Shown: piece by piece, positions 29,655 through 41,072 of the stretch
How the letters are laid out: each line of letters begins with the position of its first letter
Position numbering within the stretch: position 1 is the stretch's first letter
From: Oenanthe sinensis
Taxonomy: Eukaryota; Streptophyta; Magnoliopsida; Apiales; Apiaceae
Assembly (NCBI GenBank): GCA_028671895.1
Contig: CM053794.1
Location: 19,516,501-19,580,500 of the forward strand
Direction of reading: 5' to 3'
Length of the DNA: 64,000 nucleotides
The notes under the pieces: model-generated
The model's database searches: none
The model's input: the letters and a program-made list of their open reading frames with translations, nothing else
What the model was told of the DNA's origin: nothing
Program-made: the position numbers and the translations under genes

Positions 29655-31545
29655 GTAACACTCAGACTCTGACTTCTAATGAAGTCATACTGAAGCAGTC
29701 AGAGTTTAGAGTAGACCCTAAGACTGGAATACTGGAGCCAACAGACTCTGAAAAGAGTGAAGATGCTAGTAAGGGTTCAGAATCTGTTGATGCTCACCCC
29801 TTGGTTGAAACCCCTAGCCTTCAGACATTTGAAGGGGTTCCCCTCCATCAAGGTGGTTCAGGTATTGAATCACCATTATTATCTCTCAACCCCTCTTCTG
29901 TAGGTTTATTGAGTGCACCCTCCACATTGAGTGATAAAATATCTGAGAGGCTGGCACTGGACCAGGCAAAAAGAGAGGTAGAAAAGGCTGTAGAGAGCCT
30001 GAGTGAGATTGAGGAAGTGGGTGCCCAACCCCACTGTGAGCATGAGAGATTAGGGTATCCTGAACCTAGCTTTACTTATTGGGATCAAGATTTTCCAAAG
30101 AGTTGGTCCAATGAGTTGGAGCAGGGGATGGATGACAATTCACTATGTCTGATTGTGCAGATTGGAAAACAGGAGGAGACTCTTGCTGTTCAGAAATCAT
30201 TTACACAGAGACCACATCTTCATCTGGTGGATTCTCTAGCAAGGAGAGCAGATAGAGTCATGGAGGCTTTGGTGGATACTCCTGTAATTCTAACTGAGGC
30301 TGCAACTTCGAAGTCAGAAGAAGAACCACTCTTAATCATGCCTATAAGGGCTAGACTTCCAGAGTCTACAGTCTCTGATCACTCTCAGGAGGAGTCAGGG
30401 TCTATAGTCCCGTTTGCAGTTTCGGAGTCTACACCACCACCAGAGTCTACACCTCCATTAACAAAGCTAGAGCCTGTTGCTGAGGAGTGCACTTCTGAAG
30501 ATGATGATCATGTTACTCCTTCTTTTATCTATTTTGATCAGGTGTTTCCTCAGTCTTGGGAGTCTGCACAGCAAAGAGGCATCAATGATAAAGATTCTTT
30601 TGAGTGTATTTTGGATATTCATCATTCTGAGAGACTTAAAGTTTTTCAGAAAAAATCCTTTCAACAGGAACATGGTTACTATCCTGGTGAAGAAGATCAA
30701 GTCTTAGATGGAGCTGTTAAAGCTGAGTTACCTGATGTTGCTGCTCAATTATCCAGTGTGGTCCAGGACATTTCTCATATTAAAATCAATCTCACTGGTG
30801 TTGATAATACAACTTCTCTGCTCAATACAAGATTTGACAGAATTCACTCCCTTCAATTATCCAAAGAAGTAGCTTTTAAAGATGCTCTAGCTGCTATCAC
30901 TACAACTCAAGCCTCTCTTCAAACTACAGTTTCTGATTTGACCACCAAGGTTGATTCAGTTATTGCAGCCCTGGCAAATATCTCCACTGTTCTTGAGCAG
31001 ATTCTTTTGGCTGTCACCAGTAATGATGATGTCAAAAAGGGGGAGAAGGAGAAGTAAGGTGAGTCCTCCAGGAGACATAAGGATGAGGGATGCAAGGATA
31101 AATCAAGGGGAGTTAAAAGGAGGAGAGATGGTGATGATGGTGATAGTTCTCATGGTCCAAGGGGTCTTGATGATGTGCAACAACAACAATCTGGAGTAGC
31201 AATAACTCAAACACATCAGTCAGGGACTAGACATGGGAAATCAGAGTCTAAGTCAGACTCTGATCAAACTCAAGAACCTTCATACTGGAAGTGCAGTCAA
31301 TCAAATCTGCAACTTAGAGCTAAAAAGAAGATAGGTCTTGGAGGATTTGAAGAATCTGACATTGACAGAACATCTACTCTAACCAGGGATCCTCAATCCT
31401 TGACAGATAGGCAGTTTGAGAAGATCACTCAGAAGCACTTAAATAAAGTGGTGTCTGCTCAAATTGTTTATAATGTTTTTGAAACAAAGATACAAGGAGG
31501 TCATGGAGGTACAGAAAAGGTGAAAAATGAGATGCTGGTTTACTT
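29655..31545 (+). pseudogene. A1 ORF3, middle part
   Basis: Continues the frame left at 17695 (N-TQTL...), open to TAA 31055-31057, then open again from 31058 to the A2 insertion at 31545. It has a duplicated module PSFxYxDxxFxxSW...QKSF at about 30065-30214 and 30518-30670, then a heptad-rich coiled coil (about 30730-31020), and a C-terminal domain starting YWKCSQSNLQLRAKKK. Compared with A2 it carries about 57 extra bases (about 31030-31090), and the TAA lies in this extra segment. Many Glu-Ser/Asp-Ser codons use the CAGAGTCT/AGACTCTG octamer. Confidence 0.88.
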
Positions 31546-32273
31546 TGTTTTCCCAGTCGTAAAAGTAGAAAGGGGGGTTGAATACTTGTATGTCTTTTCT
31601 GCCCGATTTAAAATCAAATTAAGAACAAACTCAAACACAAAAATATGAATAAGTACTGTTTTGTATTATTGATTTGTGAATACAAAACTCTCCTAGGGTG
31701 TACACAAACCCTAACAGCTTCTCTGTGTTTATCATAGCAAATCTCTCTATTTCTATGCTCTCACAAAATTTCACTCAGATAATTATGTTTCGACTTCCAC
31801 ACCTTTACAATTAGGTTACATAGAGTTTATATAGAGAGCTGCCTATCAACTAATAACAGAAAGATAAATTACAATAGAAATAGAATTCCTAATTATTAGT
31901 TGACAGTTTCCTTCTAGAATTCTCTTTCTTTCCCATAGCATATCTGCAATATATTTATCTTGATCTTCGAAGACTTTCCATTCCTGTGATCTTCTTCCAA
32001 ATTTATCCTCAACTGTATAGACTCTGAAATCTTCAGACTCTGATCACATGTAGACTCTGATAGATCACAGACTCTGATAGTCTATAGACTCTGATCACCT
32101 TCCAGACTCTGGTTTCATTTTCTACAGAAATTCTTCCAAGTACAAATAACATGAATATTGACTATCTAGACTCTGATTATACATTTCAGAGACTAAAAAG
32201 ACTTATTACAGATAAACTAATCTAGACCATGTTCTAGTATTTTGTACATCATCAAATGAATATATCCCTAACA
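31546..32273 (-). repeat. A2 3' LTR (728 bp)
   Basis: Minus strand: starts TGTTAGGGATATATTC at 32273 and ends GGGAAAACA at 31546. The AGACTCTG array (plus-strand view) is at 32019-32175. It lacks one 17-bp unit present in the 5' LTR. Confidence 0.95.
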
Positions 32274-32287
32274 ATCTCCCCCTATTT
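32274..32287 (-). other. A2 polypurine tract
   Basis: ATCTCCCCCTATTT on the plus strand, i.e. AAATAGGGGGAGAT next to the 3' LTR start. Confidence 0.85.
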
Positions 32288-32398
32288 GTGCTTTATAAAA
32301 TGTAAGCATAAATCAAGGTTTGATGATGTCAAAACTAAAGAATAAAACTATTAATCTAGAACAGTATAAAAGAATTATAATGGAAAAAGAATTACTTT

Positions 32399-35300
32399 TT
32401 ATTTAATCTTTTCAAAGGCTGGATTGTTCTTCAAAAATGAGTTTAGCATATTTTCTTCCACAATTGCAAGAGCTTCACCAACAAACTTCTTTAATTTCTT
32501 CATTTCTTCATTTGAACATTTGATTTGACAGTAAGCTGCTCTCAGATCATTTGCACTGCTTTCTTGATCTTTTAAGTCCTTCAACATCAGAACACTAACT
32601 TTCCCACTCATAGGCTGAAACCCAAAGTATTCTTGAAATTTAATCTGTTTTTCTTCCAATGGCATGACTTGATCATTTCCCTCAGTATCAACATATTTTA
32701 AAGAAAATTTGCCCATTTGTCGATTTGCCTGTCTGTGCAAAGTCAACTTCCTGTCAATTTCCTTGAACCATTTGTGAGTGATAGCCTCTTTGCTTTTGTT
32801 TACTTCATAAGCAATTTGCAGTAGGAATCTAATATACTGTAGTTCCTCAGCCTATTTGAAAAAGATAAAATTTGACTGACTAATCCATCTTACACTTCCA
32901 CCTTCTAAGAAGTAAACCAACATCTCATTCTTCACCTTTTCTGTACCTCCCTGACCTCCTTGTATCTTCGTTTCAAAAACATTATAAACAATTTGAGCAG
33001 ACACCACTTTATTTAAGTGCTTCTGAGTGATCTTCTCAAACTGCCTATCTGTCAAGGATTGAGGATCCCTGGTTAGAGTAGATGTTCTGTCAATGTCAGA
33101 TTCTTCAAATCCTCCAAGACCTATCTTCTTTTTAGCTCTAAGTTGCAGATTTGATTGACTGCACTTCCAGTATGAAGGTTCTTGAGTTTGATCAGAGTCT
33201 GACTTCTTTCTTTGCTTATCAGAGTCTGACTTAGACTCTGATTTCCCATGTCTAGTCCCTGACTGATGTGTTTGAGTTCTTGCTACTCCAGATTGCTTTT
33301 GTTGCACACCATCAGGACCCTTAGAACCATGAGAACTATCTCCATCAACACCATCTCTCCTCCTTTTAACTCCCCTTGATTTATCCTTGCATCCCTCATT
33401 ACTGGTGACAGCCAAAAGAATCTGCTCAAGAACAGTGGAGATATTTGCCTGGGCTGCAATAACTGAATCAACCTTAGTGGTCAAAGCAGAAACTGTAGTT
33501 TGAAGAGAGGCTTGAGTGGTAGTGATAGCAGCTAGAGCATCTTTAAAAGCGACCTCTTTGGATAACTGAAGGGAGTGAATTCTGTCAAATCTTGTATTGA
33601 GCAGAGAAGTTGTGTTATCAACACCAGTGAGCTTTGTTTTAATATGAGAAATGTCCTGGACCACACTGGATAATTGAGCAGCAACATCAGGTAGCTTAGC
33701 TTTAACAGCTCCATCTAAGACTTGATCTTCTTCACCAGGATAGTAACCATGTTCCTGTTGAAAAGATTTTTTCTGAAAAGCCTTAAGTCTCTCAGAAAGA
33801 TGAATATCCAAAATACACTCAAAAGAATCTTTATCATTGATGCCTCTTTGCTGTGCAGACTCCCAAGACTGAGGAAACACCTGATCAAAATACATAAAAG
33901 AAGGAGTAACATGATCATCATCTGCAGAAGTGCATTCCTCAGCAACAGGCTCTAGCTTTGTGAATGGAGGGGTAGACTCTGGTGGTGGTGTAGACTCCGA
34001 AACTGCAAACGGGACTATAGACCCTGACTCCTCCTGAGAGTGATCAGAGACTGTAGACTCTGGAAGTCTAGCCCTTATAGGCATTATTAAAAGAGGTTCT
34101 TCTGACTTCAATGTTGCAGCCTCAGTGAAAATGACAGGGTTATCCACCAAAGCCTCCATGACTCTATCTGCTCTCCTTGCTAGAGAATCCACCAGGTGAA
34201 GTTGGGATCTCTGTGTAAATGATTTCTGAGCAGCAAGAGTCTCCTCCTGTTTTCCAATCTGCACAATCAGACATAGTGAATTGTCATCCATCCCCTGCTC
34301 CAACTCATTGGACCAACTCTTTGTAAAATCTGGATCCCAATAAGTAAAGCTAGGTTCAGGATACCCTAATCTCTCATGCTCACAGTGGGGTTGGGCACCC
34401 ACTTTCTCAATCTCACTCAGGCTCTCTACAGCCTTATCTACCTCTCCTTTTGCCTGGTCAAGTGCCAGCCTCTCATATATTTTGTCACTCAATTTGGAGG
34501 GTGCACTCAATAAACCTACAGAAGAGGGGTTGAGAGATAAAAATGGTGCTTCAATACCTGAACCACCTTGATGGAGGGGAATCCCTTCAAATGTCTGAAG
34601 GCTAGGGGTTTCCACCAAGGGGTGAGCATCAACAGATTCTGAACCCTTACTAGCATCTTCTCTCTTTTCAGAGTCTGTTGGCTCCAGTATTCCAGTCTCA
34701 GGGTCTACTCTAGACTCTGACTGCTTCAGCATGACTTCATTAGAAGCCAGAGTCTGAGTGTTACCATCTTTGACTGTTGGTGCATGAGACTCCCCCTCAA
34801 GGTGGATAGACTCTGATAGAATAGATTGGGAAATCACTTCATGAGCATCCATCAGAGTTTGTCCTCCCATATCACTGGGGTTCTCATCAGCTCGTTGATG
34901 AGATGTCAAGGAGGGCCCAACAGCATACTCCCCTGCCCCACTATCACCCAACCTCTGACTAGGTGGTTCTTGTGTGGGTGAGGCAGACTGAGCATCTTTA
35001 TCACTAGTCACCACTGGTGCACTAGTCCCATCCTCCAACTGCCTTGCACCACCTGCTACCTCCTGTTGTTCTTCAAGAATAAATGCATCCAACTTGTGAT
35101 GAAAGGCCCTGAGATGGATTGCATTGATTGCCTGGGCATCTGTGAGATTGAAGAGGTCCTGCGGTTCCCTTCTTACTCTTTGAAAATATGTGCCCTTGAA
35201 TTGATCCAGTCTACTTTGGTAGGTTGGATAGATGTATTTGTTGGCAATTGTACCTATATTATGGACAAGATAGTCAGCCACCTGTCTTGACAGAGGTTGA

Positions 35301-37240
35301 ATTTGAGAGATCCATTGAATGGTTGTCCTGTAGGTAACTCCATTATCCCAAATTGCTTCATAGTTAAAAACTGGTTGCTCAATCTCAGTTTCCAACTCAG
35401 CAACAGACTCTGATGCTCTCCTTTTGTGGACCTTAAGCTTTTTAGGCTTCTTCGAAATGTACTGTTCAGAGTCTGGCACACCTAGTGCTTTGAGAACTTC
35501 ATTTGTTCTGCCTTCTATGAGCCCAGTTGCTTGCACTTGGAATGAAGAGTTGAATAGGTAGCTGTAGAGATTTTTGACCACATCCTGTGCAGACATTTGT
35601 AGCTCCTGTTACATTCTCTTCCTTAGGGCTTCATAGGTTGAAAGAAAATCCAAGACTTGAGATTTAGTCTGATATTGCTCTGGATCTTCAACTGATTCCA
35701 CCAAAGGATATAAGAATAGCAGTGCCTCATCACCTGGAGTAATGATCTCATCAATTAGGCATGAGGCTGCATCCAATGGCATTCCTTCCCAAAATGTTTC
35801 ATGATCAGAGTCTAAAGGCAGTCTAGACTCTGACTCAACATTAGACTCTGGTTCAGGTGTTTTCTTGATTTCAGAGTCTGGATCTGCAGGAGCCTTGGGA
35901 GCATCTGTTTCCTGCAAAACAGGGTTAGTAATAATAACAGGCTTGTGTGTGTGTGCAGAATAAGCCTTCCTTAACCTTCTGTACTTCTTAGCAAAAGATT
36001 TCTCAAGAGACTCAATGTGAGAATCCTGAGGTAATTCCCTAGGTTTTTCAGAGTCTATAGCCTTTTGAGAGTCTACAGACTTGGCTTGAAGGTTAGAATC
36101 AAGTGTATCATGACCTTCCTTTAGCAAAGAAAGTCCTTCAACAACTTGCTTCTCTAGTGGATTGAGCTCCTCATCACTGTGCTCATCTATAAGCCTAGAC
36201 TGAATCAAGTTTCTCCTCTTTACAACTGGTGCCTGTTGAGAGACACCATAGGTTGGTTTTTTTTTGGATTTTTGTTTGGAAGATTGTGTAATTGAAGGGG
36301 ATTGGGTGATTTGGGTAGGTGCAGGGGGACTCTCCATTACTTGTTCCTGCACCATTTCACCACCAAAAAATGAAGCATTATAGATAGAAGGTTTGTAGGA
36401 TGAGAGTTTTACCTGCATTATCTGTGGATATGTCATTGCAGGTAGACTCTTCTTCTTGTCATCAATTCTCTTAATGTCAGAGAATATCCTCCTTTGCTGT
36501 TTGTATGCCTGCACACAGCAATCATCTGCCAACTTGGTTGACATGTCCGGAATGAAGTAATTGAGGAGAATCATAAGAAATCTATGATAGTAGACTTTCT
36601 TTCTCCCCCCATGCACATTTTTTAATTTTGCTCCCATTTGAGTGAGCAACATATCACCAATGTTGATTATTCTATCAAATAGGAGACTATGACCAATTTG
36701 ATAAGTAATAGCAGTAATAGCATCAAATCCACTACACTTACCAGTAAAACACTTAGCAATTTGATCGAAGAAAAATGACCATTCTTTCCTTAAGTAAGGC
36801 CTAGTTATCTTGCTCGTGTTATCTAAGCTAGCAGAATAACCTATTGCCTTAAACATGCTTTTAATGTCATCATCAGATACAATTTCATCAAAAGAAGACT
36901 TAACAGGCAGTTTAAACACAGAATTAAGCACATCTACAGTGACATCAAATGTAGTCGAACCAAAGGTAAACATTATTTTACCTGGTTGATCCTGAGAATG
37001 ATCAACTACCTTTGCAGTGCTCCATGCTTGTGATACATCATCCATGTGAATGACTGGTGATGCCTTGAGAATGTAGTGTAGCTCGGATTGTTCCAAGAAA
37101 TCCATCACAGGGTAGTAGTCAGCGTCTACCCCTTTCTTATCTCCAAGAGCAGCAACATGATTTGTGGTCATGAACTCGAAATCCCCAAATGTGAACGCAA
37201 TCGCCTTGGGTCCTCTCATGACAATAGAAACGGCAGCCAT
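32399..37240 (-). pseudogene. A2 ORF3, 1613 codons with two premature stops
   Basis: The best copy of the A-family third ORF. ATG at 37240 (MAAVSIVMRGPK), frame unbroken to the final stop at 32399 apart from TAA 35609-35611 and TAG 32852-32854, giving pieces of 543, 914 and about 150 codons. N-terminal domain to about residue 290; Pro/Lys-rich linker; Ser/Asp/Glu-rich acidic part in AGACTCTG codons; repeated PSFxYxD module (from 34354 and 33904); coiled coil (about 33690-33420); C-terminal domain with FGFQPMSGKVSVLMLKDL. No signal peptide, membrane helix or furin-like site is visible, so envelope function is not supported. Role unknown. Confidence 0.9.
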
Positions 37241-37741
37241 TAAAGTTGTTGAGTTGAAAGTGATGGAGAAGCTTGAAGAATTTAGCTAGGGTTCGTAAAA
37301 AGCTCTGTGAATATTTTTGCCTTAGAAATCAATTGCAATAAACAAGTGAGTAAATTGTATGAAAAATTCTATTTTGTTCAAGTTGCATACAATACACACG
37401 AGTCTACAGCCTGTCGCCGGTCAAAAAATAACTGTTACCGCCTATTTCAAGTCATTTGAACATTTTAAATGCAATCAGAGTCTACAGGTGCGAATTTTAA
37501 CCGTTTCAGAGTCTAGGCGATAATTTTCTCAGAGTCTACTGACTTTCAGAGTCTACAGACTCGTCAGAGTCTACAAACTCGTCAGAGTCTACAAACTCGT
37601 CAGAGTCTACAAACTCGTCAGAGTCTAGACTCTGTCAAGGTAAAATACCAAACAAAATGTTGCACTAACAATTAATCACAGTGTGTTAGGACAGGGACTA
37701 TAATTAAAGTACATACCTTGCTTCTTGTAATTTTTGATCAC
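37241..37741 (-). promoter_or_regulatory. A2 pol-ORF3 spacer with expanded CAGAGTCT array
   Basis: 501 bp without a gene. Between 37474 and 37640 there are about nine CAGAGTCT copies on the plus strand, including an 18-bp tandem unit TCGTCAGAGTCTACAAAC repeated about four times (37559-37629). The A1 spacer has the same region without that expansion. It ends directly upstream of ORF3, so a role in ORF3 expression is a reasonable inference only. Confidence 0.65.
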
Positions 37742-40700
37742 TTATATATTTAACATACCTAATTCACCTACCAGTCTGAGAAAGGTAGATTCATCAAGTG
37801 GTTTTGTTAAAATGTCTGCAATCTGTCTATCAGTTGGAACATAGTGAAGTGTCACAGTACCATTTTCAACATGTTCTCTAATAAAGTGATACCTGACATC
37901 AATGTGCTTTGTTCTGGAGTGTTGGACTGGATTCTCTGCAATTTTAATAGCACTAGTATTATCACAATACATAGGAATATTTGATAATGTTAGTCCATAA
38001 TCAAGTAATTGATTTCTCATCCACAGGATTTGAGCACAGCAACTTCCAGCTGCAATGTATTCAGCCTCAGCTGTTGAGGTTGATACAGTCTGTTGTTTCT
38101 TGCTAAACCAAGAAATTAATCTGTTGCCAAGAAACTGGCATTGTCCTGTTGTGCTTTTCCTATCTACTTTGCATCCTGCATAGTCAGAATCTGAATAGCC
38201 AATTAGTAAAAAATCTGACTCTCTAGGATACCAAAGTCCAAGAGTTTGTGCCCCTTGAGATATCTAAAAATTCTTTTCACAGCTATTAAGTGTGATTCTC
38301 TAGGGTCAGCTTGAAATCTGGCACACAGACAAGTTGCAAACATTATATCTGGTCTACTAGCAGTTAAATATAACAATGAGCCAATCATACCTCTGTAACT
38401 AGTGTTGTCAACTTTCTTACCCTTTGGGTCAGAGTCTAGCTTAGTAGCTGTTGACATGGGAGTTTTAGCAGATGCAGAATCTTGCATATCAAACTTCTTC
38501 AACAGTTCTTTTACATACTTTGTTTGATTGATGAAAATTCCATCATCATTCTGTTTGACTTGAAGCCCCAAAAAGAAGTTTAATTCTCCCATCATGCTCA
38601 TTTCATAATTTGACTGCATTAGTTGACTAAACTTTTCACAGAGATTATCATTAGTAGATCCAAATATAATATCATCAACATAAATTTGGACAAGCAAAAT
38701 ATCACCTTTATATTTTCTGATAAAGAGAGTTTTGTCAATGGTACCTCTTGTGAATCCATTTTCAAGAAGGAATTTTGAAAGAGTTTCATACCATGCTCTA
38801 GGTGCTTGCTTCAATCCATATAGTGCCTTGTCTAACCTGTAAACATGATCAGGAAACTTTGGATCAACAAATCCTGGTGGTTGCTCCACATAGACTTCTT
38901 CTTCCAATTCTCCATTTAAGAAAGCACTTTTCACATCCATCTAATACACCTTGAATTTTGAATGAGCTGCAAAGGCTAGAAACATTCTAATATCTTCCAA
39001 TCTTGCTACTGGTGCAAAAGTTTCATCATAGTCAATTCCTTCCTCCTGTGAGTATCCTTTTACAACTAGCCTTGCTTTATTTCTTACTACAGTTCCATTC
39101 TCATCAAGTTTATTTCTATACACCCATTTTGCACCAACCACTGATCTATCTCTAGGTCTTGGTACAAGTTTCCACACTTTATTTCTCTCAAATTCATTCA
39201 ATTCTTCTTGCATTGCAATAATCCAGTCAGGGTCTTGCAAGGCTTCCTCAATTTTCTTGGGTTCATTCTTTGAGAGAAAATAGCTATAAAGACATTCATT
39301 TTGAGTGGTTGTTCTTGTTTGTACACCACTCTCAGGATCACCAATTATCAAGTCAGGAGTGTGATTCCTTGTCCATTTTCTAGCAGGTGGAAGATTGGTT
39401 CTTGAACTTGAAACTCCCCCTAAGTCATTTGCATCTTCTGTATTTTAGTAAAATTCAAATGAAGAGGCTCCCCCTAAATTGCTTGACTCTGACAAGAGTT
39501 TAGAGTTGCTTGATCCAGACCCTGATGAGTTAGACTCTGTCTGTCTAGACTCTGTCTAGATAGACTCTATCTGGGTAGACCCTGACCTGTTAGACTCTGA
39601 ATTATTTGGAGTTGAATTTTCTGGCTCCCCCTCAGAATGTGCAGGTTCCTGTGTTAGTTCAGGATTTATTCTAGGGTCTTCATCCTCTTATTCTTAATTT
39701 ATCTCAGAACTTTCTAGATTTTCAAATTCCAGTGTTGTAGACTCTGACTCATCCTGCAATTCTGTAAACTTTTTATCATCAAATGCAACATGAATAGATT
39801 CCATTACAATTTTGGTTCTGAGATTAAACACTCTGAATGCTTTTGTGTTCGATGCATATCCAAGAAAGATTGATTCATCTGCCTTGGCTTCGAATTTGCT
39901 TAGATTTTCAGGATGTACTTTCAGTACATAACACTTGCATCCAAATATGTGAAAGTGTTTCACACTTGGCTTCTTGTCCTTTATCATTTCATAGGGAGTC
40001 TTTCCATGCATGTTTATTAGAGTGCAATTTTGAGTGAAACATGCTGTATTGACTGCCTCAGCCCAAAAATATACTGGCAGCTTAGACTCTGCCAACATTG
40101 TTCTGGCAGCTTCTATGAGTGTCCTATTCTTTCTTTCCACAACTCCATTTTGTTGAGGAGTTCCTGGCGCAGAAAATTGTTGAGTAATTCCCTTTGATGC
40201 ACAGTGGTTCTCCATGATTGAATTCTTGAATTCAGTACCATTGTCACTCCTCAGAATTCTTACTGTTTTCTTTGATTTTCTTTCCAGAAAAGTGATATGA
40301 TCTATTATGTGTTGTGAAGCTTCATCCTTTGAATGTAGAAAGAAAACTCATGTGAATCTTGTAAAATCATCTACAATAACAAGAGTATATTTATTTTTGT
40401 TAATTGACATAACATTTACTGGACCAAATAAATCAAGATGCAGTAAATAAAAGGGTTCAGAAATTGTATTTATTGTCTTGCTCTTGAAGGATAATTTCCT
40501 TTGTTTTCCAAGTTGACATGCTTCACAAAGTCCATCTTGTACAAAATCAACATGTGGTAATCCTCCTACAAGATTCTGTTTAACCAACTTGTTGAGTGTT
40601 TTGAAGTTGATGTGTGACAGTTTCTTGTGCCATTTCCAGCTTTCTTCAGTTGAGGCCTTGCTGTATAGACATGTGACTTCACTGTTTATGCAATCCTCCA

Positions 40701-41061
40701 AGCTGGCTTCATAAATGTTACCATGTCTGTGTCCTTTGAAAACCACAATGCCTGTTTCTTTGTGAGTCACAAGACACTCTTTGTTGTCAAAGCCAGTATG
40801 GTAACCTTTGTCTCCAAGTTGACTTATGCTTATTAAATTGTGCCTTAAGCCATCAACTAGAGCTACTTGTTCAATGATGACATTTCCAAGTACAATCTTG
40901 CTATATCCCAGTGTTTGTCCTTTGTTGCCATCTCCAAAGGATACTTCTGGTGGGCCAGCCATCTCCTCAAAGTCTGTAAGTAGGGATTTCTTTCCAGTCA
41001 TATGTCCTGAGCATCCACTGTCCAGGATTAGGGTTACTTTCTTTACCCTAGTTCCCTGCAT
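37742..41061 (-). pseudogene. pol: A2 pol, broken by nonsense codons
   Basis: Protease with D-S-G (LILDSGCSGHMTG), integrase, RT with YVDD, and RNase H, in the same order as A1. Lesions: TGA 40348-40350 (Trp in A1), TAA at 39694 and a second TAA just after it in the acidic linker, further stops in the Ser-rich spacer (39352-39690), TAG 38941-38943 (Gln in A1), and a 1-bp loss near 38260 that moves RNase H out of frame. Open parts: 41061-40348, 40215-39694, 39351-38941, 38940-38203, 38020-37742. Most stops fit G-to-A or C-to-T changes. Catalytic residues remain where the frame is open. Confidence 0.92.
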
Positions 41062-41072
41062 ACATAAAGCAA

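Noticed and set aside
32399..37240. ORF3 as a retroviral envelope gene
   Set aside because: No signal peptide, membrane helix, Cys pattern or cleavage site is visible in A or F; I call it ORF3 of unknown function.
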